A DNA stretch of 64,000 bases from Planctomycetia bacterium (lineage in GTDB: Bacteria > Planctomycetota > Planctomycetia > Pirellulales > PNKZ01): the NCBI GenBank assembly GCA_021413845.1, contig JAIOPP010000006.1, positions 62,001 to 126,000 on the forward strand, in the 5' to 3' direction. The position numbers were made by a program, and so were the translations under genes. The notes beneath the pieces are model-generated. The model did not search any database. It saw only the letters and a list, made by a program, of their open reading frames with translations, and was not told where the DNA came from. Shown here piece after piece: positions 46,577 to 54,160 of the stretch (position 1 is the first letter of the stretch; each line of letters begins with the position of its first letter).

Positions 46577-48820
46577 ATGTCGACGATCGCCGAACTGCCG
46601 ACGACTGCGAGCGAACGCGCTACGACGGTGCGGGCCCGCGTCGATCTTCGCGCGGTTCGGCAACTCCATCAAGGAGTCGTCGGCTGGATCATTAAGAACC
46701 CGCTGAGCCTCGACTACTATCGGCTGCTCGATGAAGAATACTTCTTGCTCCGTCAGCTCGACGGCCGCAAAACTCCGAGCGAGATCAAGCGAGCCTTCGA
46801 GTCGCGTTATGCTCCGCAAACGATCGACTTCGACGAGATCCAGCGCTACATTGCGCTCCTCCATCGCGACGGCTTGGTCGTTTCCGCAGCGGCCGGACAA
46901 GCCGAGCCGCTCGCACGTCGGAGCGAGGAACGGAAGCTGCAGATGCGGCGCGAGCGCTACGGCAACCCGTTCGCGCTCCGCTTTCGCGGCGTCGATCCCG
47001 ATCGATTGCTGAACGGACTTTATCCTTGGCTCGGCTGGTTCTTTTCGTCCTGGTGCGTGCTGATTTGCAGCGCCATGATCGGCGCGGCGGGGCTCGCGAT
47101 CGTGGCCCGGTTCGATGAGTTCGCGGCGGCTCTTCCGACGTTTCATCAGTTCTTCACGCCGTCGAATATCGCGTGGCTCGGCGTCTCGCTCGCGGTCGTG
47201 AAGGTGTTGCATGAGTTGGGGCACGGCCTCGCTTGCAAGCACTTCGGCGGAGAATGCCATGAGCTCGGTTTCATGCTTTTGTTTTTCACGCCGACGATGT
47301 ACTGCAACGTCTCCGACTCTTGGTTGCTGCCGAATAAATGGCAACGGGCCGCGATCGGTGCGGCCGGCATGTACGTCGAACTAGTGATTGCGGCGCCGGC
47401 CGTGTTTCTCTGGCGGTTCAGCGAGCCCGGAATTGTCCATAGCCTGGCGCTCAACGTGATCTTCATTTGCACCGTGAGCACGCTGCTGGTGAACGCGAAT
47501 CCGCTGATGCGCTACGACGGCTACTATATCCTTTCCGACCTCTTGGAGATTACGAACCTCGGCTCGAAAGCGACCGCCGCGCTCCGTCGCGGAGCCGGTC
47601 GGCTCTGTCTCGGCATTCGTTATGCCGACGCCGACGATCCTCTTCTGCCGCGCAAGCATGTCGGCCTGTTCGTCGCGTATGCCGTGGCGTCGAGCGTGTA
47701 TCGGTGGTTCGTCTTCTTCGGCATCTTGTGGTTCTTCAACAAAGTCTTCGAGCCGTACAGGCTCGACGTCGTCGGCCATGCGTTCGGCGCGATCGCCGTC
47801 GGCGGGCTGATTCTCATGCCGATCCGCGGCGTGCGACGATTTTTTTCGGTTCCTGGGAGGATGCAACTCGTGAACAAGTCTCGCGCGGCGGTCACGATCT
47901 CGGTGCTGGGAGCGATCGTCTTCGCGGCGCTCGTGGTTCCACTGCCGCATCGGGCCTACGCACCGCTCGAAGTTCGGCCGCGCGATGCACATTCCGTTTA
48001 CGTCGAAGTGCCCGGCACGATCGAAGCGGTCTTCGTGCGCCCAGGAGAAGCGATCGTCGCCGGCCAACCGCTGGCGAAGCTCGCGAATGTCGACGTGCGC
48101 ATCGAAGTCGACCGGCTCGTCGGCCGGCGCGATGAGGCACGCGTAATGTTGGCCTCGATGCAGAAGGAACGCTTCACCGATCCGTTGGCAGCGTCGCGCG
48201 CGGCGCTCGCCGAACAATCGCTCGCGGCGCTCGATCAACTGCTGGCGAAGCGCGAAGCCGATCTCGAGCGACTCACGATCCGCGCGCCGACGGCAGGCAC
48301 CGTGCTGCCGCCCCCGGAAACGGCACCGCAACCGACGGACGATGGCCGGCTGCGCGAATGGTCGGGCACGCCGCTCGATAAGAAAAACATCGGCAGCACG
48401 CTCCCTGCCGGAACGCTGTTCTGCCGGATCGGCGACCCGAACCGCATGGAGGCGATGCTGCTCGTCGATCAGGGAGACATCGAATTCATCCACCTCGAAC
48501 AACCGGTCGACGTGCGACTGAACGAGACGCCGGGTAGAACGTGGCATGCGCAAGTGCGCGAGATCTCGAAGACCGATGCGAAGATCGCTCCGCGGCAACT
48601 CTCGAATAAGTCGGGCGGCGAGATGGCGACCCGCACCGACGACACCGGCACGGAGCGATTGCGCTCCGCCGCGTATCAAGTGCGGGTCTTCCCGCTCGAC
48701 GATCCCCACGGCATGCTACGCATCGCACTCGCCGGCGAAGCGAAGATCTACGTCGGCACGCAGACCCCGGCACAGATGCTCGCGCGAGGGTTTCGACAGA
48801 CGTTTCATTTCGAATGGTGA
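46577..48820 (+). CDS. PqqD-like / M50-type membrane zinc protease / HlyD fusion protein
   Basis: This protein has 747 residues. Residues 15-95 look like a PqqD-type winged helix (YYRLLDEEYFLLRQLDGRKT, then LHRDGLVVS), a fold used as a RiPP recognition element. A polytopic membrane region (about 150-430) carries HELGH at 212-216 and NPLMRYDG with Asp314, the M50/site-2-protease zinc ligands. CHELGFMLLFFTPTMYCNVSDS follows the first motif, as in peptide zinc metalloproteases. The C-terminal third (about 450-735) is HlyD-type with a barrel-sandwich and short hairpin. It starts 18 bases after the preceding adaptor. I infer recognition and cleavage or export of a peptide. The substrate was not found. 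Confidence 0.83.
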   Translation: MSTIAELPTTASERATTVRARVDLRAVRQLHQGVVGWIIKNPLSLDYYRLLDEEYFLLRQLDGRKTPSEIKRAFESRYAPQTIDFDEIQRYIALLHRDGLVVSAAAGQAEPLARRSEERKLQMRRERYGNPFALRFRGVDPDRLLNGLYPWLGWFFSSWCVLICSAMIGAAGLAIVARFDEFAAALPTFHQFFTPSNIAWLGVSLAVVKVLHELGHGLACKHFGGECHELGFMLLFFTPTMYCNVSDSWLLPNKWQRAAIGAAGMYVELVIAAPAVFLWRFSEPGIVHSLALNVIFICTVSTLLVNANPLMRYDGYYILSDLLEITNLGSKATAALRRGAGRLCLGIRYADADDPLLPRKHVGLFVAYAVASSVYRWFVFFGILWFFNKVFEPYRLDVVGHAFGAIAVGGLILMPIRGVRRFFSVPGRMQLVNKSRAAVTISVLGAIVFAALVVPLPHRAYAPLEVRPRDAHSVYVEVPGTIEAVFVRPGEAIVAGQPLAKLANVDVRIEVDRLVGRRDEARVMLASMQKERFTDPLAASRAALAEQSLAALDQLLAKREADLERLTIRAPTAGTVLPPPETAPQPTDDGRLREWSGTPLDKKNIGSTLPAGTLFCRIGDPNRMEAMLLVDQGDIEFIHLEQPVDVRLNETPGRTWHAQVREISKTDAKIAPRQLSNKSGGEMATRTDDTGTERLRSAAYQVRVFPLDDPHGMLRIALAGEAKIYVGTQTPAQMLARGFRQTFHFEW

Positions 48821-49785
48821 GCGTGAGCGCGAAAGTCTCCCAGGCGCTGCCAAGTTCGACCGTCGCCGCTTGCGATTTCACGATCCCCACGCGCATCGTC
48901 TTCGTACAACTCCGGATGCACCAAGCGCGATAAGAGCTCCAGGCTATCCACGATCCTCGGTCCTGAGCGATTGAACAGCGCATTCCCGTTGACAGCATAG
49001 ACGTTCCCCGCGCGCACGGCCGTGAGCTCGTTCCAGCCCGGTCGTTGCGGTAGATCGGCCGCTTCGCGAAGCGTGCGCTCGAGATCGAAGCCGCACGGCA
49101 GGACGACGATCACCTCGGGATCGAAGGCGCGAATCGTTTCCCAATCGGTATAGGTGCTGTGTTCCCCGGCCGTAGTCGCCGCTTGAGTGCCGCCGGCAAG
49201 GTCGACGAGTTCCGGCGTCCAATTCGCGGCAACCATCAGCGGCTCGATCCATTCGATGCACGTCACACGTCGGCGACGTTCGGCGGGCAAGTTGCCCGTC
49301 CGTGCGCGAACCGTGTCGATTCTTGCCACCAAGCTCTTCACATACGCGGCACCCTCGTCCATCCGATTGGTTGCGATGGCGAGGCGGCGAATATCGCCGA
49401 GAATGTCGTGGAGAAAATGAGGGTTGAGCGCGACGATTTGCGTCGAGGCCAGCGCTTCTTCCGACTGGACCGTCGCGACGACGTCGTCGTAGCGGATCGC
49501 GCACACATCGCACTGCGCTTGCGTGACGATGAGGTCCGGCGCAAGCCGAACCAAGAGCTCTACGTCGATTTCGTACAATGGCTTCCCGGCCGCGACCAAC
49601 TCCTTCACCTGCCGGTCGATCATGGCGCTCGGAGCATCGGCCGAGATATTCGTGAACGAGATCTTCGGCTTCGCGAGAACCTCGGCGGGGAAATCGCATT
49701 CGTGACTCACCGCGACGACTTGCTCGCCGAGGCCGAGTCCGTAGAGCATTTCGGTAGCGCTGGAAATAAACGAAGCAATGCGCAT
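48805..49785 (-). CDS. BtuF-like (cobalamin/Fe-siderophore type) binding protein without signal peptide
   Basis: This 326-residue type III periplasmic-binding-protein fold begins MRIASFISSATEMLYGLGLG with VAVSHECDFP, typical of a cobalamin-binding subgroup. YEIDVELLVRLAPDLIVTQAQCDVC, EWIEPLMVAANWTPELVDLAGG and VRAGNVYAVNGNALFNRSGPR are further family motifs. No signal peptide is present, so it may be cytoplasmic, as in related planctomycete and cyanobacterial proteins. Its 3' end overlaps the end of the M50-HlyD gene by 16 bases on the other strand. No BtuC or BtuD gene is near. Confidence 0.85.
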   Translation of the reverse strand: MRIASFISSATEMLYGLGLGEQVVAVSHECDFPAEVLAKPKISFTNISADAPSAMIDRQVKELVAAGKPLYEIDVELLVRLAPDLIVTQAQCDVCAIRYDDVVATVQSEEALASTQIVALNPHFLHDILGDIRRLAIATNRMDEGAAYVKSLVARIDTVRARTGNLPAERRRRVTCIEWIEPLMVAANWTPELVDLAGGTQAATTAGEHSTYTDWETIRAFDPEVIVVLPCGFDLERTLREAADLPQRPGWNELTAVRAGNVYAVNGNALFNRSGPRIVDSLELLSRLVHPELYEDDARGDREIASGDGRTWQRLGDFRAHAHHSK

Positions 49786-49847
49786 GAGAATCGACGAGCC
49801 TTACGAAACCGAAATGGAAGCCGGATGTACGATCGCCGGTCGAGCGA

Positions 49848-49853
49848 TATAAT
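49848..49853 (+). promoter_or_regulatory. Perfect -10 (TATAAT) for the aldehyde dehydrogenase gene
   Basis: TATAAT lies 28 bases before the ATG at 49882, with TAGGAG in between as ribosome site (49873-49878). The -35 region (around 49825) is poor. It sits in the short divergent gap shared with the BtuF-like gene. Confidence 0.5.
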
Positions 49854-49881
49854 TCGCGCGACGCCATCAACCTAGGAGCGA

Positions 49882-51300
49882 ATGACGATGCGTATGTTTT
49901 ACGGCAGCGACTGGCACGACGCGACCCAAAAGATCGAGGTCCGTAATCCGTACGACGATTCGGTGGTCGGCACCGTTCCCTCGGCGACGCCGAGCGACAT
50001 CGAAGCGGCGCTCCAAGGAGTGACGGCCGGCGCGAAGACGATGGCCGCGCTTCCCGGCTATAAGCGCTATCAGATCTTGCTGAAAGCGTCGCAGCTTATG
50101 GAGGCCCGCGCCGACGATCTCGGGCGGACCATCAGCAGCGAAGAGGGAAAGACGCTCGCCGAAGGACGCATGGAAGTCCTCCGCGCGAAGGAGACGCTCG
50201 AGCTTTCGGCCGAGGAAGCGAAACGGATCGAAGGGGAAGTGCTCCCGCTCGATGGCGCTTCGGGCGGAGCCGGCAAGCTTGGGTTCACGCTCCGGATTCC
50301 TTGCGGCGTCGTGGCGGCGATCACGCCGTTTAACTTTCCGCTGAACTTGGTCGTACACAAAGTCGGTCCGGCATTAGCCGCAGGAAACTCCGTCATCATT
50401 AAGCCGGCCGGCGATACGCCTTTGTCGGCGCTGCGCATGGTCGAGGTGCTGCTTGAGGCGGGCCTTCCTCCGGACGGCATCGCGTGCCTCACCGGCTCCG
50501 GCAAGACGGTCGGCGAACCACTCGTGCGCGATGCCCGAGTGCGGAAGGTTACGTTCACCGGCAGCCGCGATGTCGGCGAGCACTTATGCAACATCGCGGG
50601 AATCAAACGGGTGACGATGGAGCTCGGGTCGAACAGCCCGCTCGTCGTGTTGCCGGATGCCGATCTGGAAAAAGTGGCGAATGCGATCGTGACGAGCGGC
50701 TACGGCAACGCCGGGCAGCTTTGCATTTCGACCCAGCGCGTGCTCGCGCTCGGCAGCGCCTACGGCGACTTGCTCGACTTGCTCCGGCCGAAGGTTTCGG
50801 CGTTGCGCTTCGGTAATCAGCTTGATCCACAGACACAGATGGGCCCGATGGTGCGCGAAGCGGATGCGGTGCGCGTCGAGCAATGGATCAACGAAGCGGT
50901 GGCCGGGGGAGCGCGAGTCGTATGCGGCGGGAAGCGCAACAAGACCGTGGTCGAGCCGACCGTCTTGGCCGATGTGCGACCGGAAATGAAAATCAGTTGC
51001 GATGAGTTATTCGGTCCGGCGGTCGGCGTGACGCGCGTCGCTACGGTCGACGAGGCGATCGCGCTTGCCAACTCGACGCGCTACGGCTTGAGTGCGGCGA
51101 TCTTCACGCAGAACATCGACTCGGCGTTGAAGTTCGCCCGGCAAGTCGAGAGCGGCAACATCCACATCAACTGGGGAACCGCCTGGCGGGCCGACTTGAT
51201 GCCGTACGGCGGCCTGAAGGATTCCGGCCTGGGGAAAGAGGGGCCCAAGTACGCGATCGAGGAAATGACCGAGACGAAGACCGTGATTATTCACGGGTGA
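49882..51300 (+). CDS. NAD(P)-dependent aldehyde dehydrogenase
   Basis: This 472-residue ALDH has the cofactor/oxyanion motif ITPFNFPLNLVVHKVGPALAAGN, the general base in TMELGSNSP, and the catalytic Cys281 in GNAGQLCIS. DELFGPAVGVTRV and PYGGLKDSGLGKEGP complete the family signature. It oxidises an aldehyde to the acid. It resembles the lactaldehyde/phosphonoacetaldehyde-type branch by eye, but the substrate is not resolved. It is an isolated gene with its own probable promoter. TAGGAG precedes the chosen ATG. Confidence 0.93.
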   Translation: MTMRMFYGSDWHDATQKIEVRNPYDDSVVGTVPSATPSDIEAALQGVTAGAKTMAALPGYKRYQILLKASQLMEARADDLGRTISSEEGKTLAEGRMEVLRAKETLELSAEEAKRIEGEVLPLDGASGGAGKLGFTLRIPCGVVAAITPFNFPLNLVVHKVGPALAAGNSVIIKPAGDTPLSALRMVEVLLEAGLPPDGIACLTGSGKTVGEPLVRDARVRKVTFTGSRDVGEHLCNIAGIKRVTMELGSNSPLVVLPDADLEKVANAIVTSGYGNAGQLCISTQRVLALGSAYGDLLDLLRPKVSALRFGNQLDPQTQMGPMVREADAVRVEQWINEAVAGGARVVCGGKRNKTVVEPTVLADVRPEMKISCDELFGPAVGVTRVATVDEAIALANSTRYGLSAAIFTQNIDSALKFARQVESGNIHINWGTAWRADLMPYGGLKDSGLGKEGPKYAIEEMTETKTVIIHG

Positions 51301-51414
51301 GGCTGTGCGTGCGCGGCGGGATTGCCGCAGCCGGCACGTGCGCCCCCAGATATTCATCTGGGGCTATTGAACGGAGATGCGCGAAGTAGCATGCTTTCTC
51401 GGCACGCGCTACGT

Positions 51415-52719
51415 CTACACGAACAGCGCGGCTTCCGCTGCTAATCCTGGCCCGAAACCTAAGGCGACGCACGGCATCTTCGCGCCCGAGGCGCGTAGGC
51501 GTTGCAGGATGAAGAGGACGGTCGGCGACGACATATTGCCGCATTCGGCGAGGACTTCGCGCGACACGGCCGTAGCGGAGCGCGGCAGGCCGAGGCTTTC
51601 TTCGACCGAAGAGAGAATGCGCGGCCCGCCCGGATGCACGGCCCAACTCCCGACGTCTTCGATCTTGAGCCCTTGCGCCGCCAGCCACGACTCGAACCAC
51701 GGTCGCAGGTGCTTGCCGATCAAGTCGGGCACACGCGACGAGAGGAACATCTCGAACCCGTTGTCGCCGAGGTTCCACGACATCGCATCGGTGGAATCGG
51801 GAATGACGCACGAGCCGGTCGCAGCGCAACGCAACGTGCCGCCGTCGTTGGCGGATGCGGCATTGGGTGCGGAGTCGGCGTGGCCGATGACGAGCGCTGC
51901 CGAGCCATCTGCGAAGACCGCGTTGCCGACGGCGCGAGTCGGGTCCCATTGAAACGAGTAGTGCAAACTGCAAAGTTCGACTGCGCACAAGAGAACGCGA
52001 TTCTTCGGATCGGCTTGCGCAATCGCGGTGGCGGCGCGGAGGCCGTTGATCGCGCCGTGGCAACCCATGAAGCCGACTTGGATCCGGCCGACATCGCCGC
52101 GCAGGCCGAGTCGATTGATGATCGAGATATCGATGCCCGGCGCAAAGAAGCCGGTGCAGGTAACGGTGACTAAATGCGTGATCGCGGCGGCAGCGACGCC
52201 GGAATCGATCAGCGCGAGTTCCGCGGCATGTACGGCGAGTTCGGGTGCCGCTTCCGCGAAGATCTGCATCCGTTCGGCGGTCGAAGGGCCGCGATGGACC
52301 GGACCATCCGACTCGGGCAAGTCGCCGAGTTCTTCTTCGGTCATGTCTTCGATATGCGCGTCGTCGAGCATGCCGTCGATGATGCGGCGGCGACCGTTAG
52401 CGGAGGCGGCGTGACCGTTGCCGTTGTGGGACGAACCGTTCTTCGACGCACCGACTTCGGCGTGCAAGGCGGCAGCGCCGACCGTCGAGACGACGGTTGC
52501 CGGAGCGGCAAGCCACTCGAGAGCGATTTGATAAGGTACGCAGGTGGCGCGTTGTTTAACGCCTGCCTTGCGATAGAGAACCTTGACGAGTTTCTTCTCC
52601 GCTTCGTCGCGGCAGCAAATTTCTTGGGCGAGCATGACGGCATCGTCTTGCGCCATCAGGTATTCGGGCTGAGCGGTTCCGAGTCCGAGAATCGCGGCAT
52701 GCGAAGACGACTGCGTCAT
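51415..52719 (-). CDS. Type III polyketide synthase with a 60-70 residue insertion
   Basis: This 434-residue thiolase-fold enzyme of the chalcone/stilbene-synthase type has Cys220 in VGFMGCHGAINGLR, His in WAVHPGGPR and Asn in CGNMSSPT, the full triad. It condenses acyl-CoA starters with malonyl-CoA. KAGVKQR and PSTAERM are the usual flanks of a continuous N-terminal region, but here about 75 residues (68-143), rich in Asn, Gly and Ser and then acidic, separate them. Normal enzymes have 350-390 residues. The start at 52719 (MTQSSSH) was preferred to TTG at 52734. No tailoring enzyme is adjacent, and the product is unknown. Confidence 0.9.
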   Translation of the reverse strand: MTQSSSHAAILGLGTAQPEYLMAQDDAVMLAQEICCRDEAEKKLVKVLYRKAGVKQRATCVPYQIALEWLAAPATVVSTVGAAALHAEVGASKNGSSHNGNGHAASANGRRRIIDGMLDDAHIEDMTEEELGDLPESDGPVHRGPSTAERMQIFAEAAPELAVHAAELALIDSGVAAAAITHLVTVTCTGFFAPGIDISIINRLGLRGDVGRIQVGFMGCHGAINGLRAATAIAQADPKNRVLLCAVELCSLHYSFQWDPTRAVGNAVFADGSAALVIGHADSAPNAASANDGGTLRCAATGSCVIPDSTDAMSWNLGDNGFEMFLSSRVPDLIGKHLRPWFESWLAAQGLKIEDVGSWAVHPGGPRILSSVEESLGLPRSATAVSREVLAECGNMSSPTVLFILQRLRASGAKMPCVALGFGPGLAAEAALFV

Positions 52720-53214
52720 GTCTGAGTTTCCCAAGCGACAAAAATACGAAACCGCCGACCTAATTCATTCGGACCGACACCGGACGCCGAGAGCATCGGC
52801 GAACCGAACGCACGAAGACGCCGACTGCCAGAGACGGCGTGCTTGTCGAATCGGCGCAGGTCTATTCGATAGAACAACTTAGCGTCGACTAAACGTCGCG
52901 ATCCGGCAATCCTTGCCCGCGAGCGGCTACCGAGGCGAACCGGTTCGGTGTTCGACTCTCTTCCGCCACCGGCTCGTTTGAAGAAGCGCGGCTGTTGAAG
53001 AGAGATTTGTGTCGAATCGAACCGCAATACAAGAGCGCCTCGTTCAGACTGATGTTACATCGATCTGTAGTGTAAAGGTTTACGCCGTCTTGAGTCAATG
53101 AGACGTGACCGGCCTTGAAGATGCGCAAAACGGCTGCCGGCAGGGTTCAAACCGTAATTCCGGCGATTCTTAAGAAGCCGCAATGCGAACGGGGGGAGCC
53201 GCGAAGCTTCGAGG
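52720..53214. other. 495-base non-coding gap upstream of the type III PKS
   Basis: No ORF with a good start site and plausible codon use was found. The minus-strand promoter candidate (53069-53098) lies in it and would give a leader of about 340 bases for the polyketide synthase. No riboswitch pattern was recognised. Base composition is slightly lower in GC around 53040-53110 than in the flanking genes. Confidence 0.4.
53069..53098 (-). promoter_or_regulatory. Sigma-70-like promoter candidate facing the type III PKS
   Basis: Read on the minus strand, TTGACT (53098-53093), an 18-base spacer and TACACT (53074-53069) match -35 (5/6) and -10 (4/6). It points to the polyketide synthase start about 350 bases away. 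Confidence 0.4.
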
Positions 53215-53706
53215 CTATGCTCCGCCGGTCGATTCCTTATGGTGCAGTTCCGCGTGTTCGTCGGCATCGTGCGGGCGGTTGTCGAAGCCGCGGACCGCGG
53301 AGAGCTCGATCCGATCGACGAACTTCACGTTGGCGCATTCATCGACCTCGGCCGAATGACAAGCTGCGAAGTCGGGCACGAAAAACCGAAACGGACCACC
53401 GGCCGCCACCGGCAAAGGCTCGCCCTGCAAACGATAGATGACGATCGCCCGCGCGCGAATCGCCGTGAGCGGAATGCTGGCGTGGAAGTCGTCGCGCGAG
53501 GCGTGCAGGGTCAGCCACGCGGCATCGGGTCGAACGCCCGAGCGTTGCAATAAGCCTTCCAGCCGGACGGCATCGCCGGAGCGCTTCGGGTCGAGCGTGC
53601 CGACATCGACGATTTGAAACTCCGCGTCGATCGCCGCCAGGTCGGCAAACGAAAGCCGGAGCGGAGCGTCGACTTCGCCGTCGATCACGAGCCGAGCATC
53701 AACCAT
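53215..53706 (-). CDS. Molybdopterin-binding-domain (sulfite-oxidase-like) protein
   Basis: This 163-residue protein matches a single oxidoreductase molybdopterin-binding domain. Features are LRLSFADLAAI, VRLEGLLQRSGVRPDAAWLTLHASRDDFHASIPL, LPVAAGGPFRFFVPD and VKFVDRIEL. The conserved Mo-ligating Cys of sulfite oxidases is not in its usual N-terminal place. DFAACHSAEVDECANVKF has Cys residues, but these look different. It may be a cofactor-binding or structural domain. There is no signal peptide. It overlaps the upstream small gene by 8 bases on the same strand, so the two form an operon. Confidence 0.78.
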   Translation of the reverse strand: MVDARLVIDGEVDAPLRLSFADLAAIDAEFQIVDVGTLDPKRSGDAVRLEGLLQRSGVRPDAAWLTLHASRDDFHASIPLTAIRARAIVIYRLQGEPLPVAAGGPFRFFVPDFAACHSAEVDECANVKFVDRIELSAVRGFDNRPHDADEHAELHHKESTGGA

Positions 53707-54073
53707 CCGGCAGCTCTCCCTCTGCGGTCAAATCGAATCGCGAGACATCGAACCCGACGGCCTTGAGGTCCTCTTTCCAAACATCGATCGCATTCACGAT
53801 CCGCTGCCGGGCCAATTGCTTTTGCGTCGCCATGATCCGCTTCTGCATCGCCAACACCGGCCAGAAGATCGGAATGATCGACATGCATCCTTGCAGCTTG
53901 CCGAACGAAGCGAAGACTTGTTCTTGTGCGCGAAGCTCGGCGATCGCGTTTCGTATGTAAAGCAGCTTCGCTTGCCGCATCTCGGTTTGCGGCAAGCCGG
54001 CGAGCGTAGCCGCGAAGAGTTGCAGCTTCTCGGGCGAAAGCGAGTTGTCGTTGAGCCCGGATCGATTTCCCAT
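53699..54073 (-). CDS. Small conserved-looking hypothetical protein
   Basis: This 124-residue protein of unknown family is helical. A moderately hydrophobic stretch near residues 58-73 (GCMSIIPIFWPVLAMQ) is followed by a basic amphipathic helix (KRIMATQKQLARQRI) and an acidic C-terminus. It overlaps the Moco-domain gene by 8 bases, which suggests coupled translation. The start at 54073 (MGNRS) lies only about 10 bases from a near-perfect -10, so the longer reading from 54103 would run into the promoter. I cannot assign a function. Confidence 0.65.
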   Translation of the reverse strand: MGNRSGLNDNSLSPEKLQLFAATLAGLPQTEMRQAKLLYIRNAIAELRAQEQVFASFGKLQGCMSIIPIFWPVLAMQKRIMATQKQLARQRIVNAIDVWKEDLKAVGFDVSRFDLTAEGELPDG

Positions 54074-54082
54074 ATGCCGGCG

Positions 54083-54112
54083 ATTATATCGGCATTCGAT
54101 CATCCGTGCGAA
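54083..54112 (-). promoter_or_regulatory. Promoter placing the transcript start next to the ATG (near-leaderless)
   Basis: On the minus strand, TTCGCA (54112-54107), an 18-base spacer and TATAAT (54088-54083) precede ATG at 54073. Transcription should begin near 54077-54075, leaving almost no leader and no Shine-Dalgarno sequence. Confidence 0.55.
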
Positions 54113-54160
54113 TCGAGACGACGAGAGGAGCCCGACGGCAGGCGTTAGAGCGTGGCGATT

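Noticed and set aside
53135-53165. GGGTTCAAACC resembling a tRNA T-arm
   Set aside because: The bases on both sides do not pair as a T-stem, and no acceptor or anticodon arm can be placed around it on either strand.
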